DNA of 32,265 bases from Bremia lactucae (lineage: Eukaryota > Oomycota > Peronosporomycetes > Peronosporales > Peronosporaceae): NCBI RefSeq assembly GCF_004359215.1, contig NC_090610.1:1901648-1933912 (forward strand), read 5' to 3'. Position numbers and translations under genes: made by a program. This document shows positions 1 to 9,543 of this stretch, piece by piece (position 1 is the first letter of the stretch; each line of letters starts with the position of its first letter). The notes under the pieces were generated by a model. That model was not told where the DNA came from and made no database searches. It was given only the letters and a program-made list of their open reading frames with translations.

Positions 1-320
1 AGAGTTTCGGGACGACGCGTTTGCGTCATCCCAGGTACAGGGGTCTGTACCTGTTGTAATCTCAACAGTTCCGCCTGTTGAGAGCCTTGCTGATTCAGCA
101 AGGCTACTTTTTCCTTCATCTCGTCAAGTTCATGTTGTATGAACTTGGCGACGGTTGAATGGAGAGCATCTCTGTCTAAGTTGGACATTAATGCCAGGAT
201 TGCATCGTTTCCTACGGTCGAACTCATTCGTTCAACCGCACTTCTTTCTATATCACTTAGAAAGGAGTAGCTTTCAGGGGAAACGTGATGCGTATTCCCA
301 CTATCATCTAACATGTCCAT
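1..320 (-). CDS. Gag N-terminus of a gypsy element, partial (runs off left edge)
   Basis: Reading the minus strand from the ATG at 320, the frame stays open to the window edge (about 106 codons). The start is MDML followed by an acidic stretch, and the middle contains AKFIQHELDE and KVALLNQQGSQQ. The same blocks occur in the broken gag at 9544 (element B) as AEFIQHELDG and KVALLHQQGSQ, which identifies it as Gag of the same clade. It lies directly downstream (in minus sense) of an LTR and a primer-binding site, the expected place for gag. Unlike every other gag copy here it has no stop codon, so this element is the youngest in the window and may be intact beyond the left edge. Gag would form the cytoplasmic particle; only its N-terminal coiled, glutamine-rich part is visible. 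Confidence 0.75.
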   Translation of the reverse strand, partial: MDMLDDSGNTHHVSPESYSFLSDIERSAVERMSSTVGNDAILALMSNLDRDALHSTVAKFIQHELDEMKEKVALLNQQGSQQAELLRLQQVQTPVPGMTQTRRPET

Positions 321-359
321 GTTAGATGTGGGAATTGTGGTCCTTGGACGGACTAGAAA

Positions 360-368
360 GTGCTACCA
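360..368 (-). other. Primer-binding site of the left-edge gypsy element
   Basis: On the minus strand TGGTAGCAC follows the LTR end after two bases (CC). Element B has the same TGGTAGCAC at 9495 after two bases, and element C has a related GGTAGCAGA at about 28634. TGGTAGCA is complementary to a tRNA 3' end ...TGCTACCA, which fits initiator tRNA-Met; the choice of tRNA is inference. Confidence 0.65.
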
Positions 369-370
369 GG

Positions 371-809
371 TGTAACGGGGCACTACGACATGTGCTGCTT
401 CAGTACAAGTTCACTTCGCACTGCTTCAGTTGCGAGTGGTACTCTAGTACGTGCAGAGGAAGACTTCTCTTTAAGGCAACTAGCTTAAAGAGGGTTAAAT
501 GAAAACTGTATTAATATAATGAAGTATCTCTTCTATCTATCTTGTAAATGCTAACTTAATTATAATCTAATACCATACATGCAATTGAATTCTTATCTTA
601 TCTTATCTTATCTTATCTGTATCTCTCTTTTGTATATCTCTACAGCTGATTAGTCTGCGGAATAAATAGATATAATGGTCTATACCTATTTATGGATAAG
701 AATTTTGAACATTACTATATAAAGTAATATCCTCCAAACATTATCTACCTCTTAGATAATATATTAATAAACAACCTTTAAGTGTTAATTTCATGTACAC
801 CCCGTTACA
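371..809 (-). mobile_element. LTR, family 1 (5' LTR of the minus-strand element)
   Basis: A 439-bp segment bounded by TGTAACGGGG and CCCCGTTACA, in reverse orientation relative to the complete copy at 19137-19586. Shared internal blocks include the AATAGGTATAGACCATTAT region and the GATAAG-rich stretch. The PBS and gag to its left show that it is the 5' LTR of an element transcribed leftwards. It directly abuts the gag remnant of element A at 810, so it inserted into that older element; the matching target duplication would be beyond the left edge. Confidence 0.8.
593..617. repeat. CTTAT pentanucleotide microsatellite in the LTR
   Basis: About five tandem CTTAT units inside the family 1 LTR. 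The solo copy at 19137-19586 has only a short GATAAGATAGATAAG run at the equivalent place, so the array expanded in this copy. Confidence 0.8.
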
Positions 810-831
810 TCTCCGATAATCATCAGGATTT

Positions 832-1716
832 GGCTGAGCACTTGGCGCAGGGACTTGGTGAACAAGCCCTGACCAGGCTCTTAAGGAGTTCTCCTGAGCA
901 ACATATCGCTCAGTTGGAGTAGTTTGAGGCATTCGTGCTCGGACAGCGGAGAGCCGCGTCCGAGGCACAAAGCCATGCTATGGCGGAGTCTATCACTCAG
1001 ACTCAGGAGGTTAGGCGAGAGCAGGCTCAGAGCGAGGCTCTCAACAGGACTGTTTATATGCTCTCCGCCCGGCCGCATGAGCCAAGGCCCATTGGATGGA
1101 CCCGCCCAAATTCGATGGAACTGCGGCGCACACGATTGTCCACTGGTTTTTTGCCGTGGAGCAATGCGGTGTCGCCCAGCTCATCGAGGACGACAGCCGG
1201 ATGGTGTCGTACGCCATGTCGCATCTGCGTGGTAAGGCCTCAAAGTGGGCTTACTCGGCGCTTATGGCGGACAGAAAGGCGTTCACTCCATGAAGGATCT
1301 TTAAGAAAAAGATTCGCGCCTTGTAAGAGCCGCCGAACAACGAAGTGTTACTTCAGGCGCGCTTCTATGGGGCGCGACGTGCGAAGCGATCTCTGCAAGA
1401 GTATGTGCAGGAAATACGCTCACTGTCGGCATCCACTACGATAGTTCCGATTCCGAAGCACATTAAGGTGACCAGATTTATAAACGGATTACGGCACGGC
1501 CAATCGCGACAGGCCCTTTTTAGAAAGGTGCCGTCGACGATGGAAGAGGCAATCCAAATTGCTTTAGTTAAGGAGCAAGCCTTCAACAGTGCCCCGGCGA
1601 CCGCTTGGCACAACCGTCAGCCGAGAGGTCAGATGCCACTCCCATTGAGTTGGGCAATGCAAAATTAGTCTGTTTTAGTGCGGCAAGCGCGGCCATATGA
1701 TGGCTCGCTACTATGC
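832..1716 (+). pseudogene. Element A gag remnant with broken zinc knuckle
   Basis: Open pieces in different frames (935-1444, 1096-1293, 1345-1668) match a retrotransposon Gag: a start of the capsid region reading DPPKFDGTAAHTIVHWFFAVEQ, then SLQEYVQEIRSLS and a helix-rich part ending near 1620. At 1671-1716 a CCHC knuckle is visible as CF- followed, after a frameshift, by CGKRGHMMARYY, so the last Cys has become Tyr. Stops and at least two frameshifts make it non-functional. The N-terminal part (from 832) reads DLAEHLAQGLGEQALTRLL before a stop at about 920. Confidence 0.7.
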
Positions 1717-1890
1717 CAGGGTCCCTGCTGATGCGAAGCCGCCCAGCAAGAGGACTTCATTGTAAAGGGCGATGGCAAGAACCATCGTGAAAGACACTTG
1801 AGCTCTGCATCGATTACTGAGGGTTCTGTCAATGCAGGAGCGCGGTAGGGGCGGGATGCCCTACTGACGCGGACTCTGCAGCTACCACTA

Positions 1891-2340
1891 ATGTCAGATT
1901 TATCGAAAAAAATGGGTTGCATAGTCCCTGAGGTCTCTAAATTTCGGACTTCAACCCTGCTGGTCTATAGCACTCGTGAACGAGGATATAACCATGTCTT
2001 GACCCTTCTTTTAGATTCGGGTGCATCCCAGAGTTTTGTAAACTCGCGGCTCAAGAGCAGAGATAGTGTTTGAGTCGCTTTGCCAGGATGGCAAGCGAGA
2101 AGAGGCGACCGTTCGATTCGCGAACTGCGCATTCGTAAAGTCTGAGAGAGTTCAAGTAGAACCCGCCTTACACTTTAGTGACTTCTCTTGTACAGAAAAG
2201 TTCACAGTGCTAGGTATGGAGAGTTTGTATGACCTCATCCTAGGCATGCTATGGTGGCAAAACATCAACCATGGATAGACTGTTGTACACGCACATTTGC
2301 TAACTTTAGCAGGACACCGAAAGGATGTGCTCCTGCGAGG
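1891..2340 (+). pseudogene. Element A aspartic protease remnant
   Basis: The active-site motif LLLDSGASQSFV is visible (DSGAS codons at 2014-2028). The C-terminal half follows in another frame from 2066 (VRFANCAFVKSERVQVE, then YDLILGM), and a third frame from 2251 supplies KHQPWIDC, the usual GMPWL..HxPxIDW end of gypsy proteases. The catalytic Asp is intact but two frame changes split the domain. In the family it cleaves Gag-Pol. Confidence 0.75.
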
Positions 2341-3060
2341 GATTATGCAACTGATGTCGTGTCCAACACAGTTGAAAGTGTGCCGACACGAAGTCAGGTG
2401 ACACAAAGTCTTACCCAGCTTGGAGAGACTGGTGTAGTGAAAAGGACGATGACAATTAGTCTGGTGTCCAATGGTCCTGCACAGAGCCAAAAGCCTGTAG
2501 CAGTAGATAGCGAGCTGACAGAAAGTCAAGCGTCGCAAGGACTGGCACAGAGCCTAGAGCCTGACGCAGTTAGAAGGGGTGCGTTAGCTAGGAGAGCAAC
2601 GGCACCCGCTTGCCAGTCAAAGGTCGTGGTGACTCGAGAAACGAGTACCCGACAGATTACGACGATCAAAGGCACGTCAAAACGAGTGACCTTTCGATAG
2701 GTCCCGATTGAAGAGGACGGGCCTTCGAACGAGGTGCTTGATGCCGTCGAAAACGAAATAGCGGAGGCATCCTATGTTTACGTGCTCCAGCACGTCTTGA
2801 AATCTGCCGAGGAGATACTTAAACTCCCGGAGGTGTCGTGAAATCTGTTACTGTCCGAACTTAAGGAATGAAATATCCACGAAGTAGTCACACCAATTCC
2901 AGAAGAGATCTTGGTGGACTGAGGCTCGTTGTCCACGATGGACGAGAGCGTCATAGAAACGGACAAAACGAAACGGTTCGCTGCTCAATGTTGGATTGCC
3001 TTTAGAGACAGTCCATTCTTTAAAGTTCTGTGGAAACACCGTGGTGTGTTCCCAGATGAA
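2341..3060 (+). pseudogene. Element A protease-RT linker, degenerate
   Basis: An open stretch continues from 2251 to 2700 with a low-complexity, Thr/Ser/Gln-rich composition (repeated SLTQLGE, AQSQKP, ESQASQGLAQS). Beyond 2700 the plus-strand reading is interrupted by several stops. It sits where gypsy elements carry a variable linker between protease and RT. No catalytic motif was recognised. Confidence 0.45.
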
Positions 3061-3790
3061 GTGCAGAGCCGCCCACCGCCGATATGAGCCTCGGGCACGA
3101 AATTGATTTGGAACCTGGCACCGATGGAAAAGTCGATTACATCGATAAATTCTTCGACAAGGGAGCCAAAGCGGGACATGTACATGAGTGTAAGTCGTCT
3201 CACTGCAGTCCGACCTTCTGTGTGCGTAAGGTCACTGCTGGATAGTGCGTGGTTCACGCTTACAATAAGCTGAACACGGCCACCATACCAGCGCAAACGC
3301 CCTTCCCGCCGATAATGTCTTGTTAAACTCCATGGAAAAGTCAACTGTCTTTTCCGCGTTAGATTTAAAGATGGCTATTATAAGGTACTCATGAGATAGT
3401 CCGATGTAGCCAAAAATGCAGTAAGCACCCCAAGCGGTATGCTTTGGAGGTGGCTTGTGATGCTTCAAGGTTTGAAAATCGCACCAGGGACATTCAACCG
3501 AGTGGTAGCTCACGTGATGCGTCAGCACCGTGCCTACGCGCCATATTACTTTGACGATATATATGTGCATAGAAGGGCCGAGGTCAGGCTGAGCGAAATA
3601 GAGTCGCACAAGCAACATTTAAACGCCGTGTTTCAGACTCTGGATGACGCCCGACTGTCCGTCAACTTGCAAAAGTGCGTCATAGGGGTCTCCGAGATAC
3701 CTGTGCTGGGCTGGTGTACGAGCAGACCCAGACAAGGTAAAATCGGTAAAGGAATGGCCAATCCCACGACAAGTTAAGGATTTGCGCAAT
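3061..3790 (+). pseudogene. Element A reverse transcriptase remnant
   Basis: Fragments in several frames: FCVRKVTAG near 3210 (usual SPTFCVRKKDG strand), a damaged palm near 3300-3440, then the frame at 3439-3777 with PYYFDDIYVHRRAE, where FDD (3550-3558) holds the two catalytic aspartates, followed by HKQHLNAVFQTLDDARLSVNLQKC and PVLGW. The metal-binding motif is preserved, but stops before and after it mean no functional enzyme is made. Confidence 0.8.
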
Positions 3791-4340
3791 TTTCTTGTGC
3801 TCGCTACTTACTTGCATAAATATATCAAGAAATATGCTGAAAAAAATAGCCCTTGTCTGGCTTCCTTAAAAGGACGCATAATGGGTTTCGTCAAAAGAAC
3901 AAGAAGATGTTTTCACGTCAGCAAAGAAATCTCTTATAGAGGCACCGGTCTTGGCACTGCCAGACGCGGATAAGCCCTTTAGCGGCGTCTGCGATGCAAG
4001 ATTTTTTACAAGATCAAGCAAAAAGATGACGACGGTGCTCACCGTGTCATTTCTTATCAGTCTTGGCTCTTGGAAGCCGTAAAACTGAATTACCCTGTGC
4101 ATAACACGGAGCTATTTGCAATAAAGTATACTCTTGTTAAGTTACACGGGCACCTATCGGGCACCGAATTACTTGTGGTTTATACTGATCACGCATCATT
4201 GCGGACCGCAATAAACTCATCGCACCTCTCGCCTAGAATGGCAAGACGGCTTACATTCTTCTCTGAATTTAATTTCGTTAGCCGGGTATGTCGAACGTTT
4301 TGGCGACGCGTTGTCGCGGTACAGACTTCGAGGTAAGACA
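3791..4340 (+). pseudogene. Element A RNase H remnant
   Basis: LAPVLALPDADKPFSGVCDA (about 3940-3995) gives the start of RNase H with its first catalytic Asp. After a frameshift, KLNYPVHNTELFAIKYTLVK and LLVVYTDHASLRTAI (ORF 4070-4336) give the Glu helix and the TDH strand. The end, SPRMARRLTFFSEFNFV, is the normal exit of a gypsy RNase H. Broken by frameshifts. Confidence 0.78.
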
Positions 4341-5005
4341 CCAGGAAGTGTGTCTAGTGCGAAAGCACAATCTGAACCGTCAACGTTGGCAGCCATTAAG
4401 GCCCACCACGTAACAAGCTTGTGAGCCTCTGAGATAAAAGAGAACTTCAGTCAGGACGACCACTGTTGCCTGCTGTTGGATCACTTCGGTGGACGAAACG
4501 TTTCCCTTCCGTCGCACCTGAAAGCTAAGCTAAATCGATTTAGCTACAGCGATGGCCTGTTTTGGCATCAGCTGTCACTTTGTGATCCCTTGAGAATATA
4601 TGTGCCTCAAGACACAGATCTCAAGCTGATAATCCTTCACGAGCTCCATGATCTGGGCATCTGGGCCGTGAAAAGACATTCTTACGAGTGTAAGGGGAAT
4701 GTGGCAGCCACATCTAAATCGATTGGTGGCCAACTATATTCGCTCTTGTGAACAGTGTCAGTGTGTTAAGCCTGTATTGTCCAGCAGTGCGCCACTCAAG
4801 CCGCTACCGATTCCAACGGATTGTTGGAAGTCAGTAAGTCTGGACTTCATGTTTGGTATGCCACCAGACTGCAAGGGTCGGACGGGAATCGTCGTCTATG
4901 TAAACAGACTGAGAAAAATAATGCATTTAGCACCATGCAAAACACCGATCACCGGCAAGGAGGCAGCTCTCTTGTTCCTGGATCATGTATACCGACTACA
5001 CGGGA

Positions 5006-5262
5006 TGTTTGTATCTAAAATTGGCAACAGTTTTAGATATATACAGTAAAGTTGGGAGGTAAGAACCGTCGATTGTACCTTTTACAAGTGGTTGCGCTGT
5101 TTGATCCGGGTTTTAAAAGCCTCTAGCGACCCAAAGACATATGGGTCGCGCAACTTAAGGCCTAGTGCCCAAGTTTTGGGGTTACTGACCAAATCTTTTG
5201 GTAAGCCAAACACAATATCCATACTAATGGACTCCCAACACCCTGTGGGTACGGGCTCGAGT
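5006..5262. other. About 255-bp insertion inside element A integrase
   Basis: Integrase coding stops making sense at 5006 and resumes at about 5263. The insert holds an inverted pair GTTGGGAG (5051-5058) / CTCCCAAC (5232-5239), plus two small hairpins (TATCTAAAA...TTTTAGATA near 5020 and GCGACCCA...TGGGTCGC near 5130). Neither a transposase nor similarity to the LTRs in this window was seen; it may be a small non-autonomous element, but this is unproven. Confidence 0.4.
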
Positions 5263-5839
5263 ACATAGTATCGGACTGAGAGCCACGTTTAACGTCAGTT
5301 TTTTAGTGACATGCGTTTGAGTTCCCTACGTAGCAAGCTTCACATGTCAACCGCAGATCATCCCCAGACCGATGGCCGAATAGAACGCCAATCGGGTCGT
5401 GGCGGATGTATTACACACGATAGCGACTCCCAAAGAATAGAACAAACAATTACTCCTTGTAGATTTCGCTATAAATAACAGTGTCCACGCCAGTACGGGG
5501 GAGACACCGCATTATATAAACGGACTGCGCCATCCTCGGACGCCAGTCTCGTTTGTGCGCAGCTCGAGTCTTAGTGGTGGAGAGCCACTCACTACGATCG
5601 GTGCGAAAGAAGGACATAGTTTCGCTAATATGACGATGACCCGTGAGGGTATCATCTCAAAGACAGAAACTTGCCCTAGTGACCCTGCCGGTTTGACAGC
5701 GGTCAGTATGGAGTCAAGGCAAGGAATGCCTGTGCTCCAAAATACTAACGATGTTTCGCTAAAGCCGACTACGTCCTATGGCCGACCTCTCGGTGGTGTC
5801 ATAGGCGAGTTGGATGCTTAAAGCGTGAGCGAGGCTCAA

Positions 5840-5898
5840 CATCGCGTCACGGACTTTTCGTGTAATTAGCCATCACACGAAAAGTCCATGACGCGATG
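5840..5898. repeat. 24-bp inverted repeat (hairpin) in element A
   Basis: Arms 5840-5863 and 5875-5898 are reverse complements with one mismatch, separated by an 11-base loop. It lies between the integrase core and its C-terminal part, where element B shows no such palindrome. Confidence 0.85.
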
Positions 5899-6197
5899 GC
5901 AAGCGCATATAATACACAAGAAGAATGTGCTGACCGAAATGATCGCAAAAATAATGAACGCTGTTGGGTTAAAGATAAAGTATGTGTCTCTACCTAAAAT
6001 GCAATTCTGTACTACCTGGGGTACAACGAAACTATTGCTGCGTTACGTTGGGCCATTCACTGTGGTCGAGGAGGTTGGAGACCTTGATTATAGGCTCACC
6101 CTCCCGCCATATATGAAGACGCACCCCGCTTTTGCTTGGGTCATCTCAAATGGTATGTAGACCCAAACAAGGTTAATACCTCCATCAGTCTAAGGAG

Positions 6198-6770
6198 ATG
6201 GATGGTGACACCGACCATGGGTTGAGTGTCAATCAGACGGGGGAGATGAGGAAGGCGAGTGAATTGCCTCGGACTTTTTCCTCCCATGAGAATGTTACGT
6301 ACTCGGAAAGCGAGGGATACCACGCGCATAATGCGGGTCCCTCAGCATCGACTTCTCCAAGATGTCCAGCCAAAGTTTCAGGCATTCGTAACCCTGACGA
6401 CCCTTCGCGCGGACATCATGAAGATCCGAGGTCAGTCGCAAGGCTTGACCTCGAGATCTCCAATGCGTCGTTCAGCAGGGCTAAACGCATGCGACTGAAC
6501 GGACGCGGGAAAGAAGCCGCGAGTAGGTGGGCGTATCGCCGCTTCCATCGGGCGCCGCCTGCATTGGTGGATGCGGGTGGGAGCCAACGCTTCCTTGTTG
6601 AAAGGTTGCTTGCCTACCGCTCCGTGAGGCAGAAGTATCAGATCGTCGTCCAGTGGAAAGGATACCCAAAGAGATTCGATTCTTGGGAACCGATCGATAC
6701 CGTACGTATTGACGTGCCCGGCTTGGTGACTGCCTATGAAAAGGAGCACCAGCTGAAGCCTCTCCACTAG
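6198..6770 (+). pseudogene. Element A C-terminal Pol tail with chromodomain
   Basis: A 190-codon open frame ends in a clear chromodomain: FLVERLLAYRSVRQKYQIVV, then QWKGYPKRFDSWEP and a terminal helix (6580-6770). Chromodomains on gypsy integrases bind modified histones and steer insertion. The upstream part (6198-6560) is basic and serine-rich. The frame is open to its natural stop, so this is the best-preserved piece of element A, but it is separated from the rest of pol by stops. Confidence 0.8.
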
Positions 6771-6859
6771 TCTCAAATGGACTAGCAGGAGTAGCGTGGC
6801 GGAAAGAAACAGGGGGTACAGTACCGCCCATGATTACTTTCACACGCAAGCGGGCGAAA

Positions 6860-7700
6860 CTAATTCCTTCGACCGCTGCTTCACCGCAACGTGATGCGTT
6901 GAAAGCGGCGCGTGAATTTCGCCTCATATTGGGAAATTTCATTTGAACGCAACACGACCGGGATCGGGGAAATACATTCAAGCGATTCCCCCTGAGCCTT
7001 TAATAAATTATAGACGCCATAATAATTATGAGCATTAAGAATAGCGCGCTCTAGGAGCGACGCTTTTGGCCCGTTGATATGAGGCCCTTGAAATGGCGGG
7101 GCATAAGTGCTATACCAGCCACGTTCGATACGACTGGCTTGTGATACTGACTGAGAACGATCACGTGCCGTCGGTGAAGCTTTACGCCCAGGCTCTTCTG
7201 CGTCATTGTGAATGATGGTCTGAACGACAGGTGTTGTGGTTTTACCCACTTGAGAAGCAGCTGAACCTTAATGGGCAGCGCTCTCAACAATGGTCGCTAC
7301 GCTAGCCAGCGCAGACGACGAGACAGCATTAAAATACTTTGATATGTGAAGTTTGGATGGGCGAAAAAGCGCCATCATCCTTCCTTATTAGCTCGCTGTA
7401 CTCATCACTACTATGAGGTGATGGTAGCGGTGTCGACTCATTGTAGTCAGCAATGAGCGACGGATCTACATCCTCACTGCGAAAGTAGGATGGATCATTT
7501 AGCCTAATTAACAGCGCGACAGCAGCATCAGTAGCTATTGGCGTTTCCAAAATGAGGCACTAGGCGCCAGTTGCGTGTTAACGCGGCGCGTGCGCTTCGT
7601 ACGTGGTTGAGTGGGTCTTTGCAGACGATCGAACAGCTTTGCCCCTTTTAAGGTGGCATGTTTGGCGCCATGTATGTGCACACAGGTCGCTAGAGTGACT
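6860..7700 (-). pseudogene. Antisense reading frame downstream of element A chromodomain
   Basis: Minus-strand open pieces run from about 7700 to 6860: a basic start (KLFDRLQRPTQPRTKRTRRV), then an acidic, serine-rich part (SYFRSEDVDPSLIADYNEST, SPHSSDEYSEL), then the frame 7249-6881 with ERGWYSTYAPPFQGPHINGP and LLERAILNAHNYYGVYNLLK. They need at least two frameshifts to join. No known domain was recognised. The plus strand of the same stretch has no comparable open frame. Its position between pol and the polypurine tract is matched by a second antisense frame in element B. Confidence 0.4.
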
Positions 7701-7782
7701 AAGAGAACTAAAGCGGCGCGTAAAGCAGCTCGCTGTTCCTCGCTCTTCGTTGACTAGAATTTGCAAAACTTAAATTCGTTCT

Positions 7783-7796
7783 AAAAGGGGGGGGGG
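7783..7796 (+). other. Polypurine tract of element A
   Basis: AAAAGGGGGGGGGG directly abuts the family 2 LTR start. This is the expected plus-strand primer position and links the LTR to the plus-strand element A rather than to a separate insertion. Confidence 0.7.
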
Positions 7797-8050
7797 TAAC
7801 GGGCTAAAGTTGCCCTATGTTACACAATCCCAGTTAAGATTACTTTGTGTACTTAGGGGATGGTCAATTTCATAAGTCAAGTAATTACCCCCACCACTTG
7901 AGCGTGGTTCACATTGTGACCCACCCTTGTGTATGTGATGCACATAGGTGTATTCACCTTGGGAGCGATGACTCCTATCGTCATCCAAGATACGAGATAT
8001 TTAGAATAATAAGCTCGGAATACATACAAGCGCATATCTACAGAGATGGC
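7795..8050 (+). mobile_element. LTR, family 2 (3' LTR of element A)
   Basis: Begins GGTAACGGGCTAAAGTTGCC and matches the copy at 31989-32265 over its whole visible length, including GGGATGGTCAATT and a GATATCTA/GCATATCTA block near the end. The terminal TG of the LTR has been lost (GG). The true 3' end is not determined because the second copy leaves the window. Confidence 0.7.
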
Positions 8051-9002
8051 ATTTATTGGTTAAAAAAGGTCATATATATAATACGATTAAATATGAATCA
8101 GTCTGAAAACCATTTCCTAGTTCGTAAGTGCATATGTGGAGACGGATTACCGCTCCCATGACGTGCTTAAACTAATGCGTATAGTTCGTTGGGCGAGGTC
8201 ACCTCACTGCACGTGAGAGTAGACGGTCAAAACGCTTCCTCGCTGTGCGGAGGTGTGTGATTATATAGAGCGTGGCCGCAATAGACGTGCCCGCCAAAAA
8301 AGTATCACGTCAAATGGATTGGCTTCATTATAAACGTGGTAATATATATCGAAATGATACTCAAATTTTCACTCTCACAATTACAATTCGCAATCCTTTT
8401 TCGACGAATCTGTATCGGTATACCCACATTTTTTTTATCTTCCACCTAAGATGTCAAAAAGCAGCAGTAGGCATTTATACGTAACTCAAACCTTTTCATC
8501 TCAATGACAGCGTTCTTCTCCATCGATTTTAAAAAGCTTTAATTATGTGCGACATCGTAGCTTCTTACACCTCCCCTTTCTTTCATTTTAAGTTGCTTTC
8601 TTGGCAGATGCTAAAATAGTTTACATCCCTCATTCTTATCTCCTGAACTCACTATTTAGTCAATGGTTTCGACACTTGATAAAATTTGTTTAATAAGTCG
8701 ACGTGTTTGCCGCTCGTCCGGCTTATAATATAAAGCAACCGCCACTTCCTATAAGACTTTCTCTATGACATGCTGCCGTGGCGACGATTACCGCCGTGGC
8801 TTCGAGGCCAGCTTTACTGGTCACGCTATCAGAGAGCTCATAGAAAACGGGCAGGCAAAAATAGATAAATAAATATTAGGGATGATCTGAGCGGAATGCT
8901 TTTAACTTTAACGGACTATCAACAGAATTGAAAGGGCGCTTTTGGCGGGGTCACAATAACTAATACGGCGACTTAAGATTTAAAGCGAGCTTACATGGAA
9001 TT
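8051..9002. other. No recognised gene
   Basis: AT-rich sequence with many stops in all frames. It may include the undetermined end of the family 2 LTR. No domain, tandem repeat or transposon end was seen. Confidence 0.5.
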
Positions 9003-9492
9003 TGTAACGGAGTGTCCCAATGCATACGTGTTATTTCATATAAGAGGAATAACAATAATTATTTCCTTTAACAAAAAGTAAACAAAGAAGTACAAAAATT
9101 ATTATCCTGTTTTTTTTACTTAGATAGTTCTAATATTTCCAAATTGGATAATATTGATGCAATAGGACATTAGCTCTATTGGATCGGTTCATTTAAGTCT
9201 AAATCAACCCCGCCAATCTTTACAAGACAAGTGCGCAAGGACGTGCCGTTCTTACTTAGATATTTATAAAATAAGCTCAGTAGTAAATAGACGAAGGAAA
9301 CTAAATGTATTAATACAGTTTTTTTTTAATTCTAATCCTTTGAATTACCTTTGGTGACTGAAGACCCTTAGCTACTTAGAAACCTTCCTATATACTCCTG
9401 TGTACGTGAAGTTTCGAGGCACCTAACCTACACTGTAATCAGCGTAAGGTCAGCTAGTACGTATCAGCATTAGTGAAAGGTGTCTCGTTTCA
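9003..9492 (+). mobile_element. 5' LTR of element B, family 3
   Basis: Starts TGTAACGGAGTGTCCC and ends GTGTCTCGTTTCA, a decayed CCCCGTTACA. Shares ordered blocks with 17254-17776, 19877-20379, 20595-20874 and 28235-28630, such as TTGATGCAATA(A/G)GACATTAG and CCCCGCCAATC. Confidence 0.82.
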
Positions 9493-9494
9493 CG

Positions 9495-9503
9495 TGGTAG
9501 CAC
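9495..9503 (+). other. Primer-binding site of element B
   Basis: TGGTAGCAC two bases after the LTR end, identical to the site of the left-edge element. Suggests an initiator tRNA-Met type primer (inference from complementarity to ...TGCTACCA). Confidence 0.65.
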
Positions 9504-9543
9504 TTTATAATCAGTTCAGCGGCTCCCGCACGTTCCATCCAAC

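Larger units (their letters stand above)
4440..6160 (+). pseudogene. Element A integrase remnant with internal insertion
   Basis: N-terminal zinc-binding part: RIYVPQDTDLKLIILHELHD then, in another frame from 4699, ANYIRSCEQCQCVKP (the CxxC). Core: SLDFMFGMP (first Asp) and ALLFLDHVYRLHGM, which breaks at about 5006. The matching continuation IVSD..EPRLTSVF appears only at 5265, followed by HMSTADHPQTDGRIER (Glu region) at 5340-5390. About 255 bp of foreign-looking sequence therefore separates two core strands. The C-terminal part ends as YVGPFTVVEEVGDLDYRLTLP and MKTHPAFAWV near 6140. Confidence 0.75.
810..8050 (+). mobile_element. Degenerate Ty3/gypsy retrotransposon 'element A' with chromodomain
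   Basis: Plus-strand order: gag, zinc knuckle, aspartic protease, RT, RNase H, integrase, chromodomain, antisense frame, polypurine tract, LTR (family 2). All coding parts are broken by stops and frameshifts. The 5' LTR is missing: the left end is cut by the family 1 LTR ending at 809. The right limit is a minimum, set by similarity between 7795-8050 and the second family 2 LTR at 31989-32265. Gene order with integrase after RNase H and a C-terminal chromodomain places it in the chromodomain-bearing part of Ty3/gypsy. Confidence 0.8.

Noticed and set aside
371..809. Reading this LTR as the 5' LTR of the plus-strand element A
   Set aside because: It is in reverse orientation, its PBS and gag lie to the left on the minus strand, and the 3' LTR of element A belongs to another family.
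2152..3618. Long minus-strand frames (2152-2538, 2985-3344, 3232-3618)
   Set aside because: They oppose protease and RT remnants that read correctly on the plus strand.
6432..6981. Minus-strand frames of 114 and 166 codons
   Set aside because: Opposite the clear chromodomain of element A on the plus strand; regarded as shadows. Only the part from about 6860 upward is treated as a candidate antisense frame.
8272..8484. 70-codon plus-strand frame
   Set aside because: No domain, AT-rich composition, and no neighbouring support; likely chance.
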